A DNA stretch of 64,000 nt from Candidatus Parcubacteria bacterium (GTDB lineage Bacteria > Patescibacteriota > Saccharimonadia > Saccharimonadales > Saccharimonadaceae): the NCBI GenBank assembly GCA_023432445.1, contig JAEYUP010000001.1, positions 581,401-645,400 of the forward strand, in the 5' to 3' direction. Shown here one piece after another: positions 24,137 to 32,127 of the stretch. Every line of letters starts with the position of its first letter. Positions within the stretch are counted from its first letter, which is position 1. The notes beneath the pieces were generated by a model, which searched no databases, was not told where the DNA came from, and was given only the letters and a program-made list of their open reading frames with translations. Position numbers and translations under genes: made by a program.

Positions 24137-26530
24137 TTAGGCTTTTTTGCGACGCTTTGGAAAGCGTTTTTTGCCTTCTGGCGCTTCGGCGATCATTTTT
24201 TTGGCATCCTCATGAGAAATGCTTTTAGGGTCGACGTCCTTGGCGATTTTGGCGTTCTTTTTGCCGTCGGTGACGTATGGCCCCCAGCGACCATTAAGAA
24301 CTTTTAGCCCGTCGCCAAAGTCGGCAATGTTTTTCTCTTCCTCTGACTTTAGCTTGGCTGCGTAAAGATCACGAGCTTCTTTTTCGGTGATTTCATAAGG
24401 GTCGAGCGGCTTTATGCTGACGAATAACTTGTCTACTTGGATATAGGGACCAAAACGGCCGATGTTGGCTTTGATTTCTTTGCCGTCGTCGGTGCTACCA
24501 ACTAGTCGTGGAAGTTCGAAGGCTTTTAGGGCCTGCTCTATGGTGACCGTTTCAATACGCGCACCCCGCGGCATCGGAGCAAAGGTTGGTTTTTCTTCGC
24601 TGTCGGTGTCGCCTTTTTGGAGCATTGGACCGAAACGACCGAAACGAGCGTAGATCATTTTACCTGATTTTGGATCTGTACCGACGGGAGTGGCCTGAGC
24701 TACCTCGGACCGTTCGATCTTATCTGATTTTTCGATGAGTTTATGGAACGGCGTGTAGAATTTTTCTAACATGACGTTGCGTGCTAGGGCGCCAGTGGCG
24801 ATGTCGTCAAACTGCTCTTCGACGCTAGCTGTAAAGCCGTAGTCAATTATTTGTTGGAAGTAGTCGCCCAGGAAGTCGCTAATCATCGTGCCGATGGCAG
24901 TTGGGACGAGTTTGCCGCGGTCGGCACCGGACTTCTCAACGACGATCTGACGCAAAACCCCCGCCGATGCGGTCGAAGGGACAGTTTCGGTGCTTCGCAC
25001 CTGCACTTCGCTTTTAGTCCCTTCTCCCTTAGCGTCGGTGTTTTTGGTCGCATTGCCGATTGAGAGGATGATCACGTCGCGTTCTTCACCTTCACCCTCA
25101 CCTTTCTGGGCGTATTCGCGGGCCAAGATGGTGTTGATGATGGTGGCATAGGTTGATGGGCGGCCGATGCCAAGCTCCTCAAGCTTTTTAACTAGAGAGC
25201 CTTCTGTAAAGCGAGCTGGCGGCTTTGCGAAGGTTTGGCGGGCTTCGGCTCGGTCGAGATCTATCTTATCTCCAGCAACAAAGGCTGGCAGTAATTCTGG
25301 GTCTTTTTTGCTGGCGCCATAGACCTTTAGAAAACCGTCAAATATAACGACCTCACCTTTGGCTTCAAAGACTGCTTTGCTGGTGCTGATAGCGATGGTA
25401 GCGGTAGTTTTTTCCAACTTTGCTGGGCTCATCTGGCTTGCGAGTGTGCGGCGTCGGATAAGGTCGTAGAGTTTTTGGTCGTACTCGTTGCCACTCCCCT
25501 TCTCTAGGGCAATGTTGGTTGGGCGGATAGCCTCGTGCGCTTCTTGGGCGCTAGATGATTTCGTTTTGAACTGGCGAACGTGAGAATACTCTTCACCGAA
25601 GACTCCTTTGATGTAGTCGGCGGTGGCGGCGATGGCTTGGCTGCTCAAGGTGGTCGAGTCGGTTCGCATGTAGGTGATCTTACCTTCTTGGTAAAGTTTT
25701 TGGGCGCTGGACATAGTGGCGCGGGCGCCAAAGCCGAGCTTGGAGTTGGCTTCCTGCTGAAGTGTGCTGGTGGTGAAAGGGGCGCCGGGGTTGCGGGCGC
25801 CGGGGCTCTTGATGACATCAGATACCGTAAACGTGGCGCCATCAAGTGATTCGAGGAAGGCTTGAGCCTCTTTCTCGGTGTCGAATCGCTTCGGCAGGTC
25901 AGCCTTGAAAGTCTCGCCGTTATGCTTAAAATAGCCAACGACCTTGAAGTTAAACGAGCCTTCAAAGGCTTGAATCTCGCGTTCGCGCTCAACCAGCAGT
26001 CGGACCGCCGGAGACTGGACGCGACCAGCAGATTTGCCGCCTGGCACTTTCTGCCAGATGACTGGACTAAGCTCAAAGCCGACGAGGCGGTCTAGTATCT
26101 GGCGGGCCTGCTGGGCTTGTACCAACTGCACATCGACGGTGCGGGGGTTTTTGACGGCCTCCTCGATGGCGGTTTTGGTGATTTCGTGAAAAACGATCCG
26201 ATTGGTTTTTGTCGGGTCAAGACCAAGAACTTCACAGAGGTGCCAGGCAATCGCCTCCCCTTCGCGGTCTTCATCAGTCGCTAGCCAGATGGTCTTGGCT
26301 GTTTTAGCCGCCTTTTTGAGTTCAGCTATGGTTTTCTTTTTTTCAGCATCGATTTCATAAATGGTCTTAAAATCATTTTTTACGTCTATAGGCGGTATGC
26401 CGTCCTTGGTCTTCTTGGCAATTGAGCGAATGTGTCCGACGCTTGAGAGTACCTGAAAATCACTACCGAGGTATTTCTCGATAGTTTTAGCTTTGGCTGG
26501 TGACTCAACTATAACTAAATTTTTGCTCAT
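24137..26530 (-). CDS. topA: DNA topoisomerase I
   Basis: 797 aa, type IA topoisomerase that relaxes negative supercoils. The Toprim domain starts at the N-terminus (VIVESPAKAKTIEKYLG) with the metal site DEDREGEAIAWH. The active tyrosine is in GKITYMRTDSTTLSSQ (about 290-300). Compared with the family, an extra ~55-residue charged, low-complexity insertion (GEGEGEERD onwards, about residues 470-525) splits the region after RPSTYATIINTI. The C-terminus has topo_C repeats instead of zinc fingers and ends in a basic KRRKKA tail. Probably co-oriented with upstream dprA. Confidence 0.95.
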   Translation of the reverse strand: MSKNLVIVESPAKAKTIEKYLGSDFQVLSSVGHIRSIAKKTKDGIPPIDVKNDFKTIYEIDAEKKKTIAELKKAAKTAKTIWLATDEDREGEAIAWHLCEVLGLDPTKTNRIVFHEITKTAIEEAVKNPRTVDVQLVQAQQARQILDRLVGFELSPVIWQKVPGGKSAGRVQSPAVRLLVEREREIQAFEGSFNFKVVGYFKHNGETFKADLPKRFDTEKEAQAFLESLDGATFTVSDVIKSPGARNPGAPFTTSTLQQEANSKLGFGARATMSSAQKLYQEGKITYMRTDSTTLSSQAIAATADYIKGVFGEEYSHVRQFKTKSSSAQEAHEAIRPTNIALEKGSGNEYDQKLYDLIRRRTLASQMSPAKLEKTTATIAISTSKAVFEAKGEVVIFDGFLKVYGASKKDPELLPAFVAGDKIDLDRAEARQTFAKPPARFTEGSLVKKLEELGIGRPSTYATIINTILAREYAQKGEGEGEERDVIILSIGNATKNTDAKGEGTKSEVQVRSTETVPSTASAGVLRQIVVEKSGADRGKLVPTAIGTMISDFLGDYFQQIIDYGFTASVEEQFDDIATGALARNVMLEKFYTPFHKLIEKSDKIERSEVAQATPVGTDPKSGKMIYARFGRFGPMLQKGDTDSEEKPTFAPMPRGARIETVTIEQALKAFELPRLVGSTDDGKEIKANIGRFGPYIQVDKLFVSIKPLDPYEITEKEARDLYAAKLKSEEEKNIADFGDGLKVLNGRWGPYVTDGKKNAKIAKDVDPKSISHEDAKKMIAEAPEGKKRFPKRRKKA

Positions 26531-26595
26531 GCTTCATTCCAGATAAACACAAGGCACGACTGTACACAAGTTATTAATATTTGTAAAGTTTAGCC

Positions 26596-27459
26596 TTAGC
26601 GCAAAGTCCATCGGTTGGCGCCTAGCGGTCGGATAGTTCCGCCGAGCTCCATCATGGTGAGGGCTTGGAGAAATTCACCTGCTGCCGCGCCCGACTTCTC
26701 CAAAAGTTCGTCGCCATCTCTCACGCCCAACTGGATAGCCTCGATAATTTTTGCCTCCAAGGCGGTGCTGGCCGTCGGAACTAGCGGTAGTTGAACTGGC
26801 TTCAAATCGGGAGATATGACATTTAATATGTCTTGCGCTTCTAGGGCGATATGCGCCCCCTGTTGAAGGAGTCTGTTGGGTCCGACGGACAACAGGCTGG
26901 TTGTAGGGCCTGGGACGGCAAACACCTCCTTATTTTGGGCTAGAGCATGTCCGACGGTCGAGAGTGTGCCTGAGCGTTCTGTGGCTTCGGTGACCACTAC
27001 AGCGTCTGCTAAGCCGCTTATAATCCGGTTGCGTGCTAAAAAGTCATAGCGCCTTGCTTCAACGCCTGGAGGCTGCTCGGTTATCAAGGCGCCGCCGTTT
27101 TTGATGATAGCCTCCCCCAGCGCATGATTGGTGGCTGGATAAGTTCGGTGGAGGCCGCCGGCCATAACAGCTAAAGTTACCCCGTTGGCGTCAAGGGCCG
27201 CCTGGTGAGCGATCGCATCGACACCCAAAGCAAGTCCACTAATGACACATACGCCGGACTTTGCCAAGTCATAGGCTAACCGATAAGTCACTTCTCGACC
27301 GTACTGAGACGGCTGGCGGCTACCTATGATTGCTACGCACGGTGGCCTTCCTTCGGGTAGGGCACCGCGCATGTAAAGTATTTTTGGCGCATCTTCAATA
27401 TTATTAAGTACAGAGGTAAGCTCGCTATCCTCTGCTTTGACAGACTTGATTTTTCTCAT
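26596..27459 (-). CDS. dprA: DNA-processing protein DprA (Smf)
   Basis: 287 aa from ATG 27459 (a GTG at 27471 would add 4 residues). Rossmann-like core: AIIGSRQPSQYG (the G-S-R motif), VISGLALGVDAIAHQAAL, AGGLHRTYPATN, and ATERSGTLSTVGHALAQNK. The C-terminal winged helix (about 225-287) is the DprA DML1-like domain. DprA protects incoming single-stranded DNA and loads RecA in natural transformation. Together with pilin-like proteins in this window it fits a competent lifestyle. It is divergent from the predicted RNA gene at 27520. Confidence 0.93.
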   Translation of the reverse strand: MRKIKSVKAEDSELTSVLNNIEDAPKILYMRGALPEGRPPCVAIIGSRQPSQYGREVTYRLAYDLAKSGVCVISGLALGVDAIAHQAALDANGVTLAVMAGGLHRTYPATNHALGEAIIKNGGALITEQPPGVEARRYDFLARNRIISGLADAVVVTEATERSGTLSTVGHALAQNKEVFAVPGPTTSLLSVGPNRLLQQGAHIALEAQDILNVISPDLKPVQLPLVPTASTALEAKIIEAIQLGVRDGDELLEKSGAAAGEFLQALTMMELGGTIRPLGANRWTLR

Positions 27460-27484
27460 TTTTATTTCCACCCTAGAATAAGTA

Positions 27485-27513
27485 TTGACATATAGTCAAA
27501 GACCTGCTATAAT
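27485..27513 (+). promoter_or_regulatory. Perfect promoter TTGACA-N17-TATAAT of the predicted RNA gene
   Basis: The -35 is 27485-27490 and the -10 is 27508-27513. The -35 is embedded in a perfect inverted repeat TTGACATATAGTCAA (27485-27499), which also lies upstream of dprA on the other strand. Confidence 0.85.
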
Positions 27514-27519
27514 CCAAGA

Positions 27520-27897
27520 CGATTGGTTAATCTACGTGGTTAACCAAGCACCTTATACCCCCTATTACTAACGGCAGCTACAATTTATTGTAACTGTCTT
27601 GTTAGGTAGTGTGCAAGGCGCTTTCTAAGTAACTACCCTCCACTTTTTAAGCCTGGTTCGTCCTGACAGCTTTGCACGCTTACTAATCCCTTTAACGCCT
27701 GTGTCTCCGGATGCAGGAGCCCAATTTAAAGAATGATTTGTTCGTGACTATACAGTAGCGGTTGAAACTCTGCGAGGATCGATCGGGCGCGCACCACTAT
27801 ATGATTTTGGTCCGCGACGCTTCATGGAATCATTCTTGGGTGGGTTAAAGGGTAAAATGGCACCAGGTGATGCCCACCCTTACCTGGTGCCTTTTTA
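27520..27897 (+). ncRNA. Predicted structured non-coding RNA gene, about 380 nt, class unknown
   Basis: No ORF is supported on either strand. It has a perfect consensus promoter at its 5' end and a strong intrinsic terminator at its 3' end. Hairpins in order: 27523-27530 with 27540-27547 (8 bp); 27569-27583 with 27588-27604; 27611-27619 with 27669-27677 (9 bp, one G-U); 27698-27705 with 27710-27717 capped by a UCCG tetraloop (two G-U); and a long-range perfect 10-bp helix 27729-27738 with 27828-27837 that closes a roughly 90-nt domain. I looked for RNase P, tmRNA, SRP and 6S signatures and found none. smpB is elsewhere at 48 kb. Confidence 0.7.
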
Positions 27898-27900
27898 TTT
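27859..27900. terminator. Strong terminator of the RNA gene, shared with convergent pth
   Basis: GGCACCAGGT (27859-27868) pairs with ACCTGGTGCC (27882-27891), then TTTTTATTT. On the minus strand it is followed by ATTTTA, so it can also end pth transcripts. Confidence 0.9.
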
Positions 27901-27908
27901 GCCAATTT

Positions 27909-28475
27909 TTAGTGTCGAAGGCTGGTGCTTTCGAGCGTTCCGTCAATGAAATTTTCGATTAATGTCACGACGACCGGTAGAATGCTGGTTTCGAGGGCTT
28001 TTTGTTCTGCCACCGAGAAACGGCTAAGGACGAAGTCGGCGTCGTCGATGCGGTCGCGCAGATCATTCCAGATGCCAACACGGACACGAGCGTACTGGTC
28101 GTCGAGGTGTTGGTTGAGGCTTTTGATGCCGTTATTGCCAGCATCGCTCCCCTTCTCGCGAGTTCGGATGGTGCCAAATGGCAAGGCTAGGTCGTCGTGG
28201 ATTACCACAAAATCGCTTGAGGGGTCTAGTTTGTAGAAATCGATTAAAGCCCGGGCGACCGGACCGGTTTCGTTATAAAAAGAAAGAGGCCTGACCAGTA
28301 GTACCTTCTGGTTTTTTATGGTTATCTCTGACACTTCGGCGTTGCTTCTGGCGGCTTTTTTCCAGCTGGCGCCCTCATATTGCCGTCTAAGCGCTTCGAG
28401 CGCCAAGAAGCCGACATTGTGTCGAGTCGAGGCGTATTCGTTGCCTGGGTTACCTTGAGCGAAGATAATCTTCAT
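27909..28475 (-). CDS. pth: Peptidyl-tRNA hydrolase
   Basis: 188 aa from ATG 28475, six bases after a TACAAT -10 box. It frees tRNAs from prematurely dropped peptidyl-tRNA. Hallmarks: N-terminal GNPGNEYASTRHNVGF with the catalytic His of the RHN motif, and HDDLALPFGTIRTREKGSDAGNNG holding the catalytic Asp. Length matches the family (~190). Monocistronic. Confidence 0.95.
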   Translation of the reverse strand: MKIIFAQGNPGNEYASTRHNVGFLALEALRRQYEGASWKKAARSNAEVSEITIKNQKVLLVRPLSFYNETGPVARALIDFYKLDPSSDFVVIHDDLALPFGTIRTREKGSDAGNNGIKSLNQHLDDQYARVRVGIWNDLRDRIDDADFVLSRFSVAEQKALETSILPVVVTLIENFIDGTLESTSLRH

Positions 28476-28481
28476 CCCTTT

Positions 28482-28487
28482 ATTGTA
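28482..28487 (-). promoter_or_regulatory. -10 box (TACAAT) of pth
   Basis: It ends 6 bp before the ATG at 28475; leaderless arrangement. Confidence 0.7.
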
Positions 28488-28494
28488 CCGCAAG

Positions 28495-28523
28495 TTGCTA
28501 AAGCAAGTTAAGTATTGTATAGT
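28495..28523 (+). promoter_or_regulatory. Promoter TTGCTA-N17-TATAGT of the 126-aa membrane-protein gene
   Basis: The leader is about 40 nt and includes a 6-bp hairpin, GGGCGT 28533-28538 with ACGCCC 28545-28550. Confidence 0.7.
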
Positions 28524-28569
28524 TTACGTGTTGGGCGTGTTTTGACGCCCTCGATCATTGAGGTGAGAA

Positions 28570-28950
28570 ATGAAAATTGCGCTGATTTACGCAGTTGTAT
28601 CAATCTTGTATGTCGTCCTTTCCTTAAGGGAGCTTCGGCAAATACAGGAGGTTTACGCATTCTTGATGGTTCGTGGTCTCCTAGGGGAGAACCCTCGTGC
28701 CGACTACAGGACGCACTTGCTGTCTCCTATTGCGGGAATGCTTGCATTTTTTGGCGGCGTTATCTCGACCTATAACGTGGACAAGCTAGGCGACACTATA
28801 GTTGCTTTCGGCTGCATACTCGCGTTGATGGTTTCTGCCGCCGTGCTGCTGTCTGTGTCAATACTAAGGTCAAGCGTGCTGCGGCAGAAGGTCAATTCTG
28901 TAAAGCGGCGAGAACTTGAAGCAAGCAGGCGCGCCCAAACCCTCCCTTAG
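28570..28950 (+). CDS. Small membrane protein, 126 aa
   Basis: ATG 28570 is preceded by GAGGTG, 4 nt away. Three hydrophobic helices: about 3-20 (IALIYAVVSILYVVL), 52-67 and 74-98, then a basic helical tail ending RRAQTLP. Topology suggests the tail is cytoplasmic. It is another single-gene unit with its own -35/-10 promoter, a leader hairpin and a strong terminator. Family not recognised. Confidence 0.65.
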   Translation: MKIALIYAVVSILYVVLSLRELRQIQEVYAFLMVRGLLGENPRADYRTHLLSPIAGMLAFFGGVISTYNVDKLGDTIVAFGCILALMVSAAVLLSVSILRSSVLRQKVNSVKRRELEASRRAQTLP

Positions 28951-29005
28951 GGCTCGACTCCCGGGTGCATGCATATGCGCCCGGGGGCCAGGGCCCTCTT
29001 TTTTT
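28949..29005 (+). terminator. Two-tier GC terminator after the small membrane-protein gene
   Basis: CCCGGG-GCAT pairs with ATGC-CCCGGG (28960-28985), enclosed by AGGGC (28949) with GCCCT (28993-28997), then CTTTTTTT. Confidence 0.9.
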
Positions 29006-29025
29006 GCATCAAATTACCCTAGAGC

Positions 29026-30411
29026 TTAGGCTTCTGGGGTTTTGCTTTCGGAGTTTTTCTCGGCCAGCTTGGCTTCTTTTTCGCGGTTGGCCTTGATCTG
29101 TTTTTCGTCGCGGAAGCTGATCTTTATGGACGTGCCGACAAAGTCGAACTCTTCGCGGAGGACGCGCTCGATGTGGCGCTTGTAGCTCCAGTGTAGGAAC
29201 TTTAAATTGCTACCGTATATAACAAACCAAGGTGGACTTTGGTCGGTCTGCACCATGTATCGGAGCTTAGGATGCGTATTTTTGAGGCCAGCTGGCGGGT
29301 GTTTCTGTACGATAGCCTGAAGCATATCGTTGAGTTTGCGGGTCTTTAGTTCTTGGGTACGACGCTCTTGAATCTCGAGGACGAGGTCGAAAAGTTTGGT
29401 GACATTCTGTCCCGTGATGCTACTAGTGAAAATAAGGGGCGCCCAAGGGATAAAGTCAAATTTCCTGGCGATTTTTGGGGCCAGAGCGTCGCGAGTGTAG
29501 GCGTCTTTGTCGATGACGCTGTCCCACTTGCTGACGACGATCACTAGCCCTTTTCCGGCTTCGCTGATGATGCCGGCGATACGCTGATCTAATTGCGTAC
29601 TTAGCTCGTTGACGTCCATCAGGAACAGACAGATATCGCTTTCCTCGATAGCTTGTAGGGTTCGTAGAACCGAGAACTTCTCGATACCAACCTCTTGCTT
29701 GCCGGGTTTGCGCATACCGGCGGTGTCGAGCAGCTCGATAGCCTCGCCTTTGTACTTGACGCGAACACGGTTGATGTCTCGGGTGGTGCCAGCGACGTTG
29801 GCGACCAAAGCTTGCTGCTTGCCGGCTAGGGTGTTGAAGAGCTGGCTCTTGCCGACGTTTGGTCGACCGATGAGCGAAATGCGCAGAGCATCACCTGGGT
29901 CTCGTTCGGTTTTGGCTGGGATGATCTCGACGATGCGCGAAAGCGCTTCGTGGATACCGACATTGTGCTCGGCGCTGGTGCGGATGATGTCTTTGATACC
30001 GAGGCGGCGGAACTCCTCTGTTGGAAGGTTGCCGGCGAGGTCGGTTTTGTTAACAAGGAGGACAACGGGCTTTTTGCTCTTGAGGGCTTTCTTAGCCACG
30101 AGGCGGTCTTCGTCGCTGACATACTGGGTACTGTCAACGACAACGAGGATGACATCCGCAGCGTCAGCGGCCTCTGTAATCTGCTCCTGGATCGATGCTT
30201 CGAAATCGTCGTTCGGGTCCTTAAGGCCGGCGGTGTCGACGAGCCAGAACTGGTGATCATCGTGTTTGACCTTGCCGAGGACGTTGTCGCGGGTTGTCCC
30301 AGCTTCGCGAGCGACAATGGCTTGACGAGCCCGCACGAAACGATTAAAAAGCGAACTTTTTCCTACGTTCGCTTGACCGATGATAGCCACTGTCGGGAGT
30401 TTTGACGCCAT
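29026..30411 (-). CDS. der: Ribosome biogenesis GTPase Der (EngA)
   Basis: 461 aa with the tandem GTPase layout unique to Der. First G domain: G1 GQANVGKSSLFN, G3 DTAG, G4 NKTD. Second G domain: G1 GRPNVGKSQLFN, G3 DTAG, G4 SKWD. A KH-like domain fills the last ~110 residues, and a Lys/Glu tail follows. It acts in 50S maturation. Last gene of a run with HK, receiver and rluB, but with its own extended -10 promoter. Confidence 0.96.
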   Translation of the reverse strand: MASKLPTVAIIGQANVGKSSLFNRFVRARQAIVAREAGTTRDNVLGKVKHDDHQFWLVDTAGLKDPNDDFEASIQEQITEAADAADVILVVVDSTQYVSDEDRLVAKKALKSKKPVVLLVNKTDLAGNLPTEEFRRLGIKDIIRTSAEHNVGIHEALSRIVEIIPAKTERDPGDALRISLIGRPNVGKSQLFNTLAGKQQALVANVAGTTRDINRVRVKYKGEAIELLDTAGMRKPGKQEVGIEKFSVLRTLQAIEESDICLFLMDVNELSTQLDQRIAGIISEAGKGLVIVVSKWDSVIDKDAYTRDALAPKIARKFDFIPWAPLIFTSSITGQNVTKLFDLVLEIQERRTQELKTRKLNDMLQAIVQKHPPAGLKNTHPKLRYMVQTDQSPPWFVIYGSNLKFLHWSYKRHIERVLREEFDFVGTSIKISFRDEKQIKANREKEAKLAEKNSESKTPEA

Positions 30412-30421
30412 AACAGAGGTA

Positions 30422-30430
30422 ATTATAACA
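30422..30430 (-). promoter_or_regulatory. Extended -10 promoter (TGTTATAAT) of der
   Basis: Ends 10 bp before the ATG at 30411; no Shine-Dalgarno. Confidence 0.75.
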
Positions 30431-30468
30431 GAAAATGCTAATCTTGGCGAGGGTTTAGTGGACGATTA

Positions 30469-31146
30469 TTAACCTGTTTTGATTAATTGGAACTTTCCTT
30501 CGGGTAAATCGTTCAGTTGGTATGACCCAAAAGACGTCCTATGAAGCTTAACGACAGCGTATCCGAGCGAGCTAAAGGTTCGGCGTATCTGGCGGTTGCG
30601 ACCTTCGTGCATAGTGATGCGCCAATGCTTTCGGTCGTCGTCGAAACGTTCTAGACCAAGTTTGCTGACGCCGTCTTCTAGGCGCACACCGTGGTCACTA
30701 ATCATCTGCTGATGCAGCGGCTCCAGGGGCAGGTCAAGTTCGGCCTCGTACACCTTCACCTTTACGAAAGACGGATGTGTCATTTGGTGAGCAAATTCGC
30801 CATCATCGGTAAAAAGTAATATACCGCTGGTGTCACGGTCCAGTCGTCCGACTGGTTTGAGATTATGGTATTCTTTCGGTAGCAGGTCGTAGACGGTCGG
30901 TGAATCGCCTTGATGGCGACGAGACGATACATAATCGGTCGGTTTATGGAGCACCATGTAAGTGTAGTTGTCTCGCTTGGTTACTGGTTTGCCGTTTAGT
31001 TCGACGACATCCTCTGGTTTACAGCGGTCGCCAAGCGTAGCTACAGCGCCGTTTATGGTTACTTTGCCATCAGCAATAAAGTTGTCTGCCTCACGACGAG
31101 ACAGACCGAGATGAAATGCGAGGTATTTGTTGAGACGTTCAGCCAC
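30469..31146 (-). CDS. rluB: Pseudouridine synthase, RsuA/RluB family
   Basis: 225 aa from GTG 31146. The N-terminal S4 RNA-binding domain (about 1-60) is followed by a RsuA-type catalytic domain with the Asp in GRLDRDTSGILLFT (about 100-113) and the late motif EGRNRQIRRTF. It makes pseudouridine in 23S (RluB) or 16S (RsuA) rRNA; motif and length do not settle which. It starts 6 bp after the receiver gene stop, so it is probably read from the same transcript. Confidence 0.88.
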   Translation of the reverse strand: MAERLNKYLAFHLGLSRREADNFIADGKVTINGAVATLGDRCKPEDVVELNGKPVTKRDNYTYMVLHKPTDYVSSRRHQGDSPTVYDLLPKEYHNLKPVGRLDRDTSGILLFTDDGEFAHQMTHPSFVKVKVYEAELDLPLEPLHQQMISDHGVRLEDGVSKLGLERFDDDRKHWRITMHEGRNRQIRRTFSSLGYAVVKLHRTSFGSYQLNDLPEGKFQLIKTG

Positions 31147-31152
31147 TAGCTA

Positions 31153-32082
31153 TTACGACGCAGCAGGAGGCGTCGCTCCGGGTTGGGCTGGTGCCTGTGC
31201 TACTGGTGCTGCAGCTGGTGTTTGTGCCGGCGTTGCCACTGGCGTGCCGAGTTCAGCAGCCATTTGAGCTGATAGGTCCAGTGGCGCGTTTGTTGGCGCT
31301 GGTGTCGGGTTACTGTCAAAAACAGGTGGTTCAACAGTGCTTAGGTCGCGTACTTGGTCGCCTAGAGAAGCTGGTGCTGGGGATGTAAACGGCGCGGTTG
31401 GCTGAGGTAGCGCGTTTGGACTGGCTAGTTCTACTGGCGCTGGCGGTGCGTTTACGATTGGAGCTGGTGCAGGAGGTGCCACTGGGGCGGCAGCTGGTTC
31501 TGGAACAGAGTTTACTATCGGGGTAACCGGAGTTGGTGCTGGGCTTGGGGTCGGCATAGCCGGAGCTGGACTGCTGGCAACTTCTGCCGGCATCGGCGCA
31601 GGAACCGTTGGGGTGATGGCAGTTTCTTCTGGGTCTGGCTCAACCACGGTCGGCGTTGGAGTTGGCATCGGTGCGGGGGCAACTGAGCCTGCTGGAGAGC
31701 CGGCTGGCATAGTGCTGTCGCCCAGAACTTCATGGACAGTGCGAACAACGTCCTCGATACCTACCTGAGACTTAACTAGGTAGCGGTCGGCGCCTAAAGA
31801 TTCGCCTCTGGCGCGCTGGTCTTCGCTAGAAAGGGCTGTCATCATTATGATCTTGACGTCTTTGGTCTCGGTTGTGCTACGGAGGATGTCTAACATGTCA
31901 AAACCGGAGATTTTTGGCATCATAACATCGCTGACGATAAGGTTGGGACGCTCTTTAATGGCGAGTGCCAGCGCTTCTTCACCATCGCCAGCCGAGACGA
32001 TCTCGTAACCCTCGGCCTGTAGACGGACGCCATAAATTTCGCGTAGACTCTTGTCGTCCTCAACTAATAAAATCTTTGCCAT
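31153..32082 (-). CDS. Response regulator: receiver domain plus long Pro/Ala-rich tail
   Basis: 309 aa. Residues 1-120 are a full REC domain (LLVEDDKS at the N-terminus, phospho-acceptor Asp in VSDVMMPKISGFDM, conserved MMTA and LVKS). The remaining ~185 residues are almost only Pro, Ala, Thr and Val, with no fold or DNA-binding domain. The upstream kinase ends in a similar Pro/Thr/Ala tail. Such tails are flexible tethers; an anchoring or partner-docking role is inference. A TAAAAT box ends 10 bp before the ATG. Confidence 0.85.
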   Translation of the reverse strand: MAKILLVEDDKSLREIYGVRLQAEGYEIVSAGDGEEALALAIKERPNLIVSDVMMPKISGFDMLDILRSTTETKDVKIIMMTALSSEDQRARGESLGADRYLVKSQVGIEDVVRTVHEVLGDSTMPAGSPAGSVAPAPMPTPTPTVVEPDPEETAITPTVPAPMPAEVASSPAPAMPTPSPAPTPVTPIVNSVPEPAAAPVAPPAPAPIVNAPPAPVELASPNALPQPTAPFTSPAPASLGDQVRDLSTVEPPVFDSNPTPAPTNAPLDLSAQMAAELGTPVATPAQTPAAAPVAQAPAQPGATPPAAS

Positions 32083-32092
32083 AATTACCCCT

Positions 32093-32098
32093 ATTTTA
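32093..32098 (-). promoter_or_regulatory. -10-like box (TAAAAT) of the REC-tail gene
   Basis: Ends 10 bp before ATG 32082. Confidence 0.5.
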
Positions 32099-32127
32099 CC
32101 TGAGTCCTTTTAATATTACCATACCAC

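Noticed and set aside
25580..26095. Gly/Ala-rich and other ORFs opposite topA
   Set aside because: They lie wholly inside topA in other frames.
27520..27897. tmRNA, RNase P or 6S identity for the RNA gene
   Set aside because: No tag reading frame or tRNA-like CCA end, no P4 core signature and no open-complex-like long hairpin could be found.
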